DNA of 26,920 nt. Source: an uncultured Lachnospiraceae bacterium. Lineage in GTDB: Bacteria; Bacillota; Clostridia; Lachnospirales; Lachnospiraceae. Below, piece by piece: positions 1-7,543 of the stretch. The position numbers and the translations under genes were made by a program. Under the pieces are notes generated by a model. It was given only the letters and a program-made list of their open reading frames with translations, was not told where the DNA came from and did not search any database. The stretch's first letter is position 1. Each line of letters opens with the position of its first letter. The DNA lies in contig CAJTRL010000053.1 in assembly GCA_910578715.1 (NCBI GenBank), positions 1 through 26,920 of the forward strand, given 5' to 3'.

Positions 1-432
1 CCTTCATCTCCGGAATTTTATGCAACTTATAAACTTATGAATGTAAAAAATTATTCTTTTTATAGTGACAATCTTACCCTGAGTGTGGTAAACTTATCTC
101 AGACAGACCTGGCAACCGAAGAAGATAAAAAATATCAGATTGACTGCTGGGCCCGGTTTCTCCGGGCCGCAACATGGGAGGAGATTCATATGCTGGCATC
201 CAAAAACCCCTATATCCAGGAAGCATCCAATAGTATTTTTCTATTTAACACGGAGGAGCAGATTCGGAAAGAATGCCTTGACCGGGAAGAATATCACCGG
301 GAAATCCGCACTTATAAAAAGATTATCCGTGAAAATGAAAAAACCATCGCGGAAAACACTTCCACCATCCAGGAGCTCCGCGCCGAAAATGAAAGGCTCA
401 GGGCTGCCATCAAAAGCCAGGGAAATCCCTGA
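1..432 (+). CDS. Rpn-family (recombination-promoting nuclease / putative transposase) protein, C-terminal part
   Basis: The frame is open from the first base, so the gene begins outside the window; 143 residues are visible. The segment reading YKLMNVKNYSFYSDNL followed by LSVVNLSQTDLATEEDK is typical of the middle and C-terminal part of Rpn/PD-(D/E)XK nuclease-transposase family proteins common in Lachnospiraceae. The last 60 residues are a charged, probably coiled-coil helix (EEYHREIRTYKKIIRENEK...). The catalytic PD-(D/E)XK core would lie upstream and cannot be checked. The ATG at 37 is internal and lacks a ribosome binding site. Family members are usually about 280-320 aa, so roughly half is missing here by window truncation. 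Function as a DNA nuclease is inferred from the family only. Confidence 0.75.
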   Translation, partial: PSSPEFYATYKLMNVKNYSFYSDNLTLSVVNLSQTDLATEEDKKYQIDCWARFLRAATWEEIHMLASKNPYIQEASNSIFLFNTEEQIRKECLDREEYHREIRTYKKIIRENEKTIAENTSTIQELRAENERLRAAIKSQGNP

Positions 433-444
433 AGCAGGTTAATC

Positions 445-468
445 GGAAGGGACTAACTCGTCCCTTTC
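445..468. terminator. Hairpin between convergent genes, candidate bidirectional terminator
   Basis: A 9-bp stem (GGAAGGGAC at 445-453 with GTCCCTTTC at 460-468, one G-T pair) closes a 6-nt loop. It sits 13 bases after the Rpn stop and 51 bases after the convergent permease stop. The T-rich stretch after it on the plus strand is interrupted (ACTTCTAATTTTCT), so termination strength is uncertain. Confidence 0.5.
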
Positions 469-519
469 ACTTCTAATTTTCTATTGGCAAATAAAGGGTC
501 TGTTTTTCTCCGGCACCCG

Positions 520-2883
520 CTATTCCACAATCAGAATCCCCGGCTCTACTTTCTTCACTCGTCCCGCCGCAGACCATGCGAAAAGAAAGAACAGCGCGCA
601 TACAATTATTCCCGGAAGCGCCATTTGAAACGGGCTTAAACTGGAGGTAAAACGGCTGATTCCGCACATCCTAAGCATTGCCGTGGCAAGCATATCGGTC
701 AGGGCAGCGCTTAACAGGACTCCCAGGGCAGAGCCGGCCGCGGAAACGATGCCGAAACGAAGGGCAAAAGCAAGCCTCAGTTTCCCCGAACTGTAACCGA
801 GCGATTTATAAACGCCCAAATCATGCTGTTCTTTGTACAAAACCTTACTCCCTGTCAGTGTAACCGTTATCAGTATAAAAATAATCGTAATAAGATACAT
901 AAATACCATAAAAGCCGACAACGCAAGCAGAATAATATCCACACCGGACCATGTATTTTCATCGACAAATATTTTGTCCCCATAGGTTTCTTCCAAATAC
1001 CGCGCCAATTCGTCTGCCCCGGAAGCGTCCTCAAACAGGTAATAGGTATAATAGGATTCTTCTTCGCCATTCTCTGTGAACTGTTCAAAGCCTTCTTTCG
1101 CGATGCCAAAATTTTCTCCCATATCGTTTGCACACTGATAAATGCCGCTTACGATAAAATCCAGCTCTTTTCCGCCAAAAGAGACAGGAACGGTATCACC
1201 GATTCCGATTCGCAGTTCATCCGCCACACTCTGCGTCACCACGATTTCATTCTGATAAAGGCAGCTCCTTCCCGAAAGCATGTTAAAATAGTCCGGCTCT
1301 GAAATAATGTTCATCAGATATTCAATCTGCCCGACAGAAGCTCTGTTCATGACGAACTGATAAGAACCTTTGATTCCGGCGCGCGCCTCAAGAAGCGCTT
1401 CGATTTCTTCCGCCGTCTCTTCGTCCGTACATTTGATTCCCAAATCATAGCAGGATGCGGAAAAAGAATCCATCAGCCCTTTTCCGTCCGGCCCAAGCCA
1501 CGCGCCCATCCTGTCCGTCAGCGACAGGAAAAATACGAGTAATGCCGCCACAAGACAGGCGCTGATATACTGTTTTTTCCCGGACACAAGCTGTCTGTAC
1601 GCAAGCCAGAAATGAAGGCCGCCTTTCCGGATGGGCGCCATGAAACGGCTTTTAAAATAAACGTCTTCCGCGCCGCCGCGGATTGCCCGTATCGGCGTAA
1701 TCCGTCCTATTCCGACCGTTTTAACGCATATGAATGTCATGATGAGCAATAAAATTGCTCCAAGCGCGAGCAGACTGTTTCCAACCGGAATTTTGGACGG
1801 CACCAGCAGCCCCGTCACTGTTACCGTCAGACTGTTAATTTTTCTGACCGCAAGCGTCGATAACGGAATGCCGATTCCCATTCCGCCCAAAATGACAAAC
1901 AGATACTGTAAAAGCCAGACCGTGCGCAAATCGCGCTGTGTATAACCGACCGCTTTCAGGATTCCCATATCCACATAATTCTGCTCTATTCCGCTGCTGA
2001 TGCTGTGTCCGATGACGAGCAGCGCGACGACCAAAAGCACCACTACAAAAACGAGTAGAAATCCCGCAAAAATATTATATAAAATCAGCATAAATCCCAC
2101 AATGGTATCTTTCCCGTAAGAAAATCCCACTGCCGCCGCCAAATCCGTTTCGGCATTCACAATTTTCTGAAACTCCCCGGCGGAAAGGGCGCTGTTCTCT
2201 GCCCGGAAAAGATGAAATACGCTTACACGCTGTCCCTGTGCCTCCGCCCCCGCTTCGTCGAGCAGTCCGGAAAGTTTCTGCATATCGTGCTCCGTCATAA
2301 TCGCCTGTTTCATCCCCATCATTGCGCTTCCCGCAACCGGGTCTTCAAAAAAACCTTTTATGATAAAAGATTCTGCCGGCCCGCCCTCTTTCGCGGTAAG
2401 GTTTAACGTGTCTCCGGCCTGTACATCATAAAGCGCGCAGAAAGAGGGCGATACATAGACTTCTCCATCCCGCAGCTCTTCCGGCTGTTCCAGGAAACCG
2501 CCCATACCCTCGCGGTAAATCTGAAAATTCTGCCCGCAGTCCTCCCAGGACAGCAAATGAATAGAGCCCTCAACGCCTTCGGTCTCTCCTTTGACAAAAT
2601 ACCGGTTAAAGGCAATAATTTCCTGTACCTTTACCCGCTCCACCTCATCCAGCGCTTCCAGCTGTTCCACCAGCGCATCCTGATTTGTATCATTCATAAT
2701 CCAGTACGCAATATCGCCATATTCCGCCCGCTCTATCCGTTCTTTTTCATAAATATTGGAATTACTCCATACGGATATAACCGCGCATAAAGAAGCCGTA
2801 ATAATCAGAACAAGCATAAAAATCCCTGTCAGGCTCCCCTTCTGGCTCTTCATATCCGCCCGTAACAAATTAAAATATTTCAT
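520..2883 (-). CDS. ABC transporter permease, FtsX-like, two-repeat form
   Basis: Integral membrane subunit of an ABC exporter; 787 aa from the chosen start. Each half has the FtsX/MacB layout: one N-terminal membrane helix, a large extracytoplasmic domain, then three helices. By eye: helix near 16-40, ectodomain to about 255, helices near 260-295, 320-345 and 370-395; second half helix near 440-460, ectodomain, then helices near 645-675, 700-730 and 755-775. The start at 2883 is preceded by GGAAAGGCGG about 6 bases upstream; a longer in-frame start at 2919 has no such site. It follows its ATPase gene on the same strand after a strongly palindromic 157-base gap. Substrate unknown; such pairs often export or sense peptides or lipids, and the two-component genes to the right suggest an antimicrobial-response role (inference). 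Confidence 0.85.
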   Translation of the reverse strand: MKYFNLLRADMKSQKGSLTGIFMLVLIITASLCAVISVWSNSNIYEKERIERAEYGDIAYWIMNDTNQDALVEQLEALDEVERVKVQEIIAFNRYFVKGETEGVEGSIHLLSWEDCGQNFQIYREGMGGFLEQPEELRDGEVYVSPSFCALYDVQAGDTLNLTAKEGGPAESFIIKGFFEDPVAGSAMMGMKQAIMTEHDMQKLSGLLDEAGAEAQGQRVSVFHLFRAENSALSAGEFQKIVNAETDLAAAVGFSYGKDTIVGFMLILYNIFAGFLLVFVVVLLVVALLVIGHSISSGIEQNYVDMGILKAVGYTQRDLRTVWLLQYLFVILGGMGIGIPLSTLAVRKINSLTVTVTGLLVPSKIPVGNSLLALGAILLLIMTFICVKTVGIGRITPIRAIRGGAEDVYFKSRFMAPIRKGGLHFWLAYRQLVSGKKQYISACLVAALLVFFLSLTDRMGAWLGPDGKGLMDSFSASCYDLGIKCTDEETAEEIEALLEARAGIKGSYQFVMNRASVGQIEYLMNIISEPDYFNMLSGRSCLYQNEIVVTQSVADELRIGIGDTVPVSFGGKELDFIVSGIYQCANDMGENFGIAKEGFEQFTENGEEESYYTYYLFEDASGADELARYLEETYGDKIFVDENTWSGVDIILLALSAFMVFMYLITIIFILITVTLTGSKVLYKEQHDLGVYKSLGYSSGKLRLAFALRFGIVSAAGSALGVLLSAALTDMLATAMLRMCGISRFTSSLSPFQMALPGIIVCALFFLFAWSAAGRVKKVEPGILIVE

Positions 2884-2932
2884 ACAAAACCGCCTTTCCT
2901 TCACGATATCCATATCCACAACAATACTCTGC

Positions 2933-3038
2933 GACAGAATCGCTTCAAGGCGATTCTGTCAGGCGAAGAAGATTTGCAACGCAAATCGCTAGAATTTCTT
3001 TGCCTGTGTATTTTACAGGCTTAGAAATTCTCTTCGCC
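2933..3038. repeat. Compound palindromic element (hairpin plus three-way-junction-like fold) between ABC ATPase and permease genes
   Basis: Four nested inverted repeats fill the gap. First, a perfect 11-bp stem 2933-2943/2950-2960 (GACAGAATCGC) with a 6-nt loop. Then an outer 8-bp stem GGCGAAGA (2962-2969)/TCTTCGCC (3031-3038) encloses two arms: GATTTGC/GCAAATC (2971-2977/2981-2987), and GAATTTCT/AGAAATTC (2992-2999/3023-3030) topped by GCCTGT/ACAGGC (3002-3007/3015-3020). The element ends two bases after the ATPase stop codon and would be transcribed within the ATPase-permease mRNA. It could be an RNA processing or attenuation structure or a dispersed palindromic repeat. Confidence 0.75.
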
Positions 3039-3040
3039 AT

Positions 3041-3802
3041 TCACCATTCCATCGAAGCCAGCCACGCATCTACCTGTTTCTCCCGGCTTTTCGCATCCTC
3101 TTTGCAATAGGGCTGCATGGACATCTCTCCGATAACCTTTCCGTCCTCCAGATATAAAAGCCTTGTAGCCCGCACCGCCGCCTTGATATCGTGAGTCACC
3201 ATCAGAATGTTCTGCCCTTCGGCATTCAGCTCAGTCAGCAAATTTAACACTTCCTGGGTGTTTCTTTTGTTCAGCGCTCCGGTCGGTTCATCCGCAAAAA
3301 GCAGCCCTGGCTCGTTAATCATCGCCCTTGCAATGGCAGCGCGCTGTGCTTCTCCTCCCGATACCTGTGAGGGGAGACGGTGCATTGCATTTTCCACATT
3401 CATTCTGGAAAGCAGCGCCTCCGCCCTTTCCGTTACTTCTTTTCCGCTTTTGTGCCTGTTTAAGAATCCCGCCGCCGTCACATTTTCCAGAAGCGTCAGG
3501 TTACTGACCAGATGGGCCTGTTGGAAAACAAATCCAAATTCTCCGGCCCGCAGCGCCGCCATGTCCTTTTCCTTTAAACGGCTGACCGGTCTTTCCCGAT
3601 AATACACCTCACCTCCGGTTGGTTTATCCATACCGCTCAGGGCATAGAGCAGCGTTGACTTCCCGGCCCCGGAGGAGCCCATAATTACCGTAAAATCACC
3701 TTCGTAAATTTCCAGGCCGACCATATCCAGCACATGGTTCTGCCCGCCGTTATTGGCAAAACTTTTGCACAAATCTTCCGCTTTCATAATAACCTTTTTC
3801 AT
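3041..3802 (-). CDS. ABC transporter ATP-binding protein (MacB/LolD/BceA-like)
   Basis: Cytoplasmic ATPase that would power the FtsX-type permease encoded next; 253 aa, normal for the family. Visible motifs: Walker A GSSGAGKST, Q-loop region FGFVFQQAHLV, signature VSGGEAQR (usual LSGGQ), Walker B LLFADEPTGAL, and the H-loop in MVTHDIKAA. The ADEPTGALN context is typical of the lipoprotein/peptide exporter branch rather than importers. The start at 3802 has an ideal AGGAGG four bases upstream; the in-frame ATG at 3832 has none. The gene is first in an ATPase-permease pair. Upstream lies a 304-base noncoding region with a candidate direct-repeat operator. Substrate cannot be read from the sequence. 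Confidence 0.9.
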   Translation of the reverse strand: MKKVIMKAEDLCKSFANNGGQNHVLDMVGLEIYEGDFTVIMGSSGAGKSTLLYALSGMDKPTGGEVYYRERPVSRLKEKDMAALRAGEFGFVFQQAHLVSNLTLLENVTAAGFLNRHKSGKEVTERAEALLSRMNVENAMHRLPSQVSGGEAQRAAIARAMINEPGLLFADEPTGALNKRNTQEVLNLLTELNAEGQNILMVTHDIKAAVRATRLLYLEDGKVIGEMSMQPYCKEDAKSREKQVDAWLASMEW

Positions 3803-3812
3803 ATTTCCTCCT

Positions 3813-3825
3813 ATCTGTCTGCTTC
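3813..3825 (-). repeat. Leader motif GAAGCAGACAGAT, copy 1
   Basis: Reads ATCTGTCTGCTTC on the plus strand. It is placed directly before the AGGAGG site of the ABC ATPase gene. The same 13-mer (12/13 in the last copy) is found at 12531-12543 before a lipoprotein gene and at 19621-19633 before prfA. Confidence 0.45.
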
Positions 3826-3905
3826 CTCTCATTCCGCAGCGTTTGCGGCATTTTAATCAGCAGGAACTTTGGTACACGTAGGTAAAACAAGTTCCGCCCT
3901 GTATG

Positions 3906-3944
3906 ATTATCCTATCAGAATAATTATTAAGAAGTCTTTAAGAA
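3906..3944 (-). promoter_or_regulatory. Candidate promoter of the ABC genes with an 11-bp-period direct repeat
   Basis: On the transcribed (minus) strand two copies of TTCTTAA (plus-strand TTAAGAA at 3927-3933 and 3938-3944) are spaced 11 bp apart, the geometry bound by OmpR/PhoB-type regulators. A GATAAT -10 candidate (3911-3906) follows 15 bases after the repeat, so the proximal copy occupies the -35 position, which is otherwise poor. This fits an activator-dependent promoter; the OmpR-type regulator at 6827-7543 is the nearest candidate. The rest of the 3803-4106 gap is AT-rich and has a GGAACTT/AAGTTCC inverted repeat (about 3864-3895) in the ABC leader. Confidence 0.4.
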
Positions 3945-4073
3945 CTATCATTCATTCAAAAAATAAGATAGATTTATTTTACCGTGGTATTTTGTAAAAA
4001 TATATTGTTTTTTTGGCTTTTTCAGTGGGTATGGATAAGAAATAAAAATGTTTTAAAAGATTGAATGATTTGT

Positions 4074-4101
4074 TATAATAAGAATATCAATTAAAAAAGG
4101 T
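4074..4101 (+). promoter_or_regulatory. -10 box and ribosome binding site of the DUF4258/YgiT pair
   Basis: TATAAT at 4074-4079 lies 27 bases before the start codon of the DUF4258 gene, and AAAAAGGTG (4095-4102) provides the ribosome binding site. No convincing -35 was found 17 bp upstream (TTTTAA at 4051-4056 is the best). Confidence 0.45.
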
Positions 4102-4106
4102 GTGAA

Positions 4107-4421
4107 ATGATAACAATAGAACAGTTAAAAGCATTAAATATTTCTGAAAATATAGCAATAACAGAACATGCCAGAATCCGTTTGTATGAACGAAATATAA
4201 GCATTGATGATGTTGTAAACGGTATTAACACAGGTGAAATTATCAAACAATATGAAAACGATAAACCATTGCCAAGCTGCTTAATACTGGGTTTTTCTGT
4301 TAAATCTGAATATATCCATATTGTTGCAAGCTGCGATACAGATTTTATATATTTGATAACAGCATATTTCCCTGATACTGATATGTGGGAAAATGATTTT
4401 AAAACAAGAAAGGAGCGTTAA
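4107..4421 (+). CDS. DUF4258 domain protein, candidate toxin of a type II toxin-antitoxin pair
   Basis: A 104-aa protein with the DUF4258-like pattern: TEHARIRLYERNIS near residues 19-32, an acidic central strand region, and ITAYFPDTDMWENDF near the C-terminus. This fold class is RelE/BrnT-like and such genes are frequently paired with a YgiT-type zinc-finger gene, as here two bases downstream, with the second start just after this stop. That pairing suggests an mRNA-interfering toxin with a DNA-binding antitoxin, but no activity can be proven from sequence. The two genes are on the plus strand, opposite to all neighbours, and clearly more AT-rich than flanking DNA, which suggests acquisition. 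They separate the ABC genes from the two-component genes. Confidence 0.7.
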   Translation: MITIEQLKALNISENIAITEHARIRLYERNISIDDVVNGINTGEIIKQYENDKPLPSCLILGFSVKSEYIHIVASCDTDFIYLITAYFPDTDMWENDFKTRKER

Positions 4422-4423
4422 TC

Positions 4424-4651
4424 ATGGTATGTATGAAATGCGGAGCTAAAGCTGAAAAAGGATATACCACAAGTGTAACAGACTTAGGAAACTGCCTTCT
4501 GATTGTGCGAAATGTTCCTTGCTATAAATGTAAGGAGTGTAATGAGACTATCTATACAGGGGATGTTATTAAAAGGCTGGAACAAATCACAGAACAGGCA
4601 AGACAATTTACACAGGAAATTTCTATTGTAAATTATAATGGTGCTGCTTAA
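4424..4651 (+). CDS. YgiT-type zinc-finger protein, candidate antitoxin
   Basis: A 75-aa protein beginning MVCMKCGAKAEKG and containing a second pair of cysteines in PCYKCKECNE, so two CxxC knuckles that would bind one zinc, as in the N-terminal half of MqsA/YgiT antitoxins. The helical C-terminal part (VIKRLEQITEQARQF) ends in QEISIVNYNGAA, the usual short tail of stand-alone YgiT-type proteins without the HTH domain. It follows the DUF4258 gene with a 2-base gap and has GAAAGGAGC about 5 bases before its ATG. The stop is 30 bases from the end of the convergent acyltransferase remnant. Antitoxin function is inferred from domain and pairing. Confidence 0.7.
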   Translation: MVCMKCGAKAEKGYTTSVTDLGNCLLIVRNVPCYKCKECNETIYTGDVIKRLEQITEQARQFTQEISIVNYNGAA

Positions 4652-4681
4652 TGTTGCTTTGCACTATATTTCTCCCACCAC

Positions 4682-5399
4682 CTATACAATATACCTCTTC
4701 AAAACCGGAATGCGGTGCAGCAAGCCGGAAATTGTTAAGGAAATCAAAAAGGTAATCAGGGCGATTACTGGCACGGAAATCGCCGGATTCAGCAATACGC
4801 CTTCAAAATCTCCGATGTTCGGCTTAAACTGCAGCGTATTCAGTTTAAAAAGAGGATTATGGTCGAGCAGTTTTATCACAAGAATGTGCATGAGATACGC
4901 TCCAAAACTGTAATCGGAAAGTTTTTTGATTCGTCCTCTGGTTTTTTCGGAAGCCTCCCACATCTTTCGGCTGTTTTTGGCAGTCAGAAAAAGCGCAACG
5001 CTCATAAGCATCACATTCAGCGTCATATTCGCATGAAATGAGAGGAAGCCGTTTCTTCCGATTAAAAAGAGCATAGACCGCCGACCAGAAAAGAAATGCC
5101 GTGACAAATCTGGCAATATTTTTTCAAAAAATCCGTTCGAGCTTTTTCGGAGCTCCTCCTATGAACAGGGCGCCGCTTATCATGACAAAAATTGGAACCG
5201 ACCATCTGACACATGCGTCATAAAAGCAGAACACTTTCCATTCGAAGGTTCCGGCTTCCACCGTATACCAGTTCTGCGCCGTCTTATGCAGTACCATAAC
5301 CGCAAATGTCGCCATGATTCTAAGACAGTCGAAATATGTTTCCCTCTGCCCCTGACCGAAAGATTTATCCGGCTTTTCTTTTTTCTTCTCTGTCTCCAT
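4682..5399 (-). pseudogene. Membrane acyltransferase (Acyl_transf_3 family), disrupted
   Basis: Two conserved blocks of an acyltransferase-3 membrane protein remain. The N-terminal block starts METEKKKEKPDKSF (ATG at 5399, GGGAGG six bases upstream) and contains YFDCLRIMATFAVMVLHK and VPIFVMISGALF. It then meets an in-frame TGA at 5124-5126, after which the same frame continues with family-like sequence (KNIARFVTAFLFWSAVYALF). The C-terminal block (about 4682-5055) lies in another frame: MTLNVMLMSVALFL, SDYSFGAYLMHILVIKLL, then a hydrophobic end. The central helices expected between them are missing. So there is a nonsense codon, an internal deletion and a frame change. The intact family is about 330-350 aa and acylates sugars or cell-wall components. 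Confidence 0.8.
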
Positions 5400-5436
5400 T
5401 TGCAGCCTCCCGCTTCTTACATATTTTCTGCCTTTT

Positions 5437-5547
5437 ACACTGTTTTCCGCCTTTTGCATTGGCTCTGCATTTACACTGTTTTCCGCTTTTTGCATTGGCT
5501 CTGCATTTTACACTGCTTTCCGCCTTTCGCATCGGCTCTGCCTTTTT
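5437..5547. repeat. Three tandem copies of a 36-37 bp unit after the histidine kinase stop
   Basis: Units at 5437-5472, 5473-5509 and 5510-5547 share ACACTGTTTTCCGCC and a following GCATTGGCTCTGC; the third copy is diverged. On the minus strand the array begins at the stop codon of the histidine kinase (5546-5548) and runs into the leader of the acyltransferase remnant. It can be read as a 12-residue repeat (MQKAENSVNAEP) but there is no good ribosome binding site for that reading. Confidence 0.85.
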
Positions 5548-6739
5548 ACGCCGTTCCCTCTCCTTTGCGGCGCGGCTCTTCCCCGGAAAGCGGAAGCCAC
5601 AGAACTGCTTCCAGTCCGTCTCCGTGGTTGTTCAAATCAAGGCCGCCCTTCATCCTTTCCATAATATAAGAAACAATATAAAGGCCAAGCCCGGAGCCCG
5701 GCTCCTCCCCAACGTTTTTCCCTCTGTAAAACTTCCGAACCACAAAGGGCATATCTTCCGGCAGAATGCCGGGACCGTAATCACGCACATGAATTTCATA
5801 CTTTTCTTCCGTCCGCACCGCCCGGATTTCCACACGGCTCTTCGCGTATTTTCTGGCATTTTCCAGCAGATTCAAAAGCGCCTGTGCCAGCCTTTTTTCA
5901 TCCGCGGCGAGAACGGCATCAGGTACCGGCTTAATCAGGAGTACATCCGGGTATTCCAAATCACGAAGCGTCTCTTCCAGCAGTTTCCGGATTTGGACTT
6001 TTTGTTCTTTGATTTCCAGCCGTTCCAGCTCCGCAAGGGAATGCAGTACCAGGTCGTTCACAAGGCGGGAAACTTCGTCGCATTTGCGGATGATAACGCT
6101 CAGATACCGCTCCCGCTGCTCATAATCCGCTTCCAGACCGGCTTCCAGGCCTTCCGCATAGGCCCGTATGGAAGCTAACGGCGTTTTGATATCATGGGAC
6201 AGGGTGGCGATAATCGTCTTATTTTCCCGGACCGCCTCCGCCTCGTTTTTTCTCGCCGTCAGAATTTCCTTCCGCATATGGTCAAAAGCCCATGTAAAAG
6301 CGCCGAAAAAGTTAGCCCGCTCGTAATCCAGCGGAATATCGAAATTGCCTTTCGCAATTTCCTCCGCATAGCGTTCCAGTTTATGGAAGGGTCTTAGAAT
6401 TTTGCAATAGACAAAAATAAGTCCCGCCGCCAGAAAAAGAAAGGTACACAGGGCATATAAAAAGCCTGTCCGCTCGAACAGTTTCGCCTGTTCTTCCGCA
6501 CTTTCCCGCCGTAACAACGTTTTCAGGCTTTCCAGCTCTTTTTCCGCCGGATTATTCCCCTCTTCGTCCGTCGTCAGCTGCGTAATCTCATTGAGCAACA
6601 CAAGCCTGTCTCCCTCTGCCGCCGTCATTTCTTTGGATTTTTTCCTCACAAAGCCGCTCATGGCAAGAACAATGCACAGAAAAAGTCCAAGCCAGACCGC
6701 CGCCGCTTTTCCAAACTGCCCCTTTAGTCCTGTTCTCAT
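5546..6739 (-). CDS. Sensor histidine kinase with HAMP domain
   Basis: Membrane sensor of a two-component system; 397 aa. A first helix (about 12-30), a roughly 60-residue outside loop and a second helix (about 93-113) lead to a HAMP linker (LRPFHKLERYAEEIAKGNFD, 115-134). The HisKA box is LSHDIKTPLASIRAYAEGL with the phospho-acceptor His182. ATP-binding motifs follow: N box LLNLLENARKYA (Asn294), G1 RDYGPGI (319-325), F box KFYRG, G2 GSGLGLYIV (348-356). An in-frame stop directly precedes the ATG; AAGGG lies 10 bases upstream. It follows the response regulator gene by 87 bases on the same strand. The closest likely targets are the ABC exporter genes, now separated by the TA pair and a pseudogene (inference). 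Confidence 0.9.
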   Translation of the reverse strand: MRTGLKGQFGKAAAVWLGLFLCIVLAMSGFVRKKSKEMTAAEGDRLVLLNEITQLTTDEEGNNPAEKELESLKTLLRRESAEEQAKLFERTGFLYALCTFLFLAAGLIFVYCKILRPFHKLERYAEEIAKGNFDIPLDYERANFFGAFTWAFDHMRKEILTARKNEAEAVRENKTIIATLSHDIKTPLASIRAYAEGLEAGLEADYEQRERYLSVIIRKCDEVSRLVNDLVLHSLAELERLEIKEQKVQIRKLLEETLRDLEYPDVLLIKPVPDAVLAADEKRLAQALLNLLENARKYAKSRVEIRAVRTEEKYEIHVRDYGPGILPEDMPFVVRKFYRGKNVGEEPGSGLGLYIVSYIMERMKGGLDLNNHGDGLEAVLWLPLSGEEPRRKGEGTA

Positions 6740-6826
6740 TCAGCCGCAACCCTTCCCCCATTTATGTCTTCATACAGTCCTGCTCCCGTCGTCACCATCT
6801 ATTTTTACAGGTTTATTTTCCGGTTC

Positions 6827-7543
6827 CTACGGCTTCATTTCCGAACGCCTTCCCGGTTCACCCGGATTCTCAAACCGATACCCGGCCCCCCAGACCGTCT
6901 TAATATACTGGGGCTTTGCGGGATTCTCTTCCAGCTTTTCCCGGAGCCACCGGATATGCACCGCCACAGTCGCAAGCTCCGCCTCCGAAAAAGCGCTCCA
7001 CACCTCATGCAGCAGTTCTTCTTTCCGAATCGTCCTGTTCGGATGCGCGCATAAATAAACCAGCAAATCAAATTCCCGGAGAGCCAGTCTGACTTCTTCG
7101 CCGTTCCGTTCCACCGTCCGCATTCCGGCATCCACTTTGACATTTCCAAAACGGTATACGGGCGCATTTTCCTCCGCTCCGTAGGTCCGCCGCAACAGCG
7201 CGTTGACCCTCGCCAGCATCTCCCGAAGAGAATAAGGTTTCGACAGGTAATCGTCCCCGCCCATATCGAGCCCTTTGATTTTGTCGTCCTCATCCGTTCT
7301 TGCGCTGGCAAAAATCACCGGGACTTTTGACACGCCGCGGAGTTCCTTACAAAGGTCGAATCCGCTTCCGTCCGGCAGATTGATATCCACAAGCAGCAGA
7401 TGAAACTGCTCTTTTACCAGGATATCAAAAGCGTCTTCGCAGTTTTCCACACGCCGCACCTCGTAGCCGTAGTTTTGCAGCATATCGCCCGTTATACCCG
7501 CCAGGTCGTTATCATCTTCTATAATAAGGATTCTTTTTTTCAT
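6827..7543 (-). CDS. OmpR/PhoB-family response regulator
   Basis: DNA-binding partner of the adjacent histidine kinase; 238 aa. The receiver domain (1-118) shows the acidic pocket IIEDDND, phospho-acceptor Asp53 in LLLVDINLPDGSG, Ser80 in the switch position and Lys102 in YLSKPYS. The winged-helix output domain (about 130-228) has LREFDLLVYLCAHPNR, the recognition helix region AVHIRWLREKL, and the wing VWGAGYRFE. The ATG overlaps the stop of the TfoX-like gene as ATGA, so translation is probably coupled. OmpR-type proteins bind direct repeats with about 11-bp period; such a repeat lies upstream of the ABC ATPase gene (3927-3944). Confidence 0.92.
   Translation of the reverse strand: MKKRILIIEDDNDLAGITGDMLQNYGYEVRRVENCEDAFDILVKEQFHLLLVDINLPDGSGFDLCKELRGVSKVPVIFASARTDEDDKIKGLDMGGDDYLSKPYSLREMLARVNALLRRTYGAEENAPVYRFGNVKVDAGMRTVERNGEEVRLALREFDLLVYLCAHPNRTIRKEELLHEVWSAFSEAELATVAVHIRWLREKLEENPAKPQYIKTVWGAGYRFENPGEPGRRSEMKP

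Noticed and set aside
5336..6178. Long plus-strand open frame, Phe/Pro/Ser rich
   Set aside because: It lies antisense to the acyltransferase remnant, repeat array and histidine kinase; composition and lack of a ribosome binding site mark it as a shadow frame.
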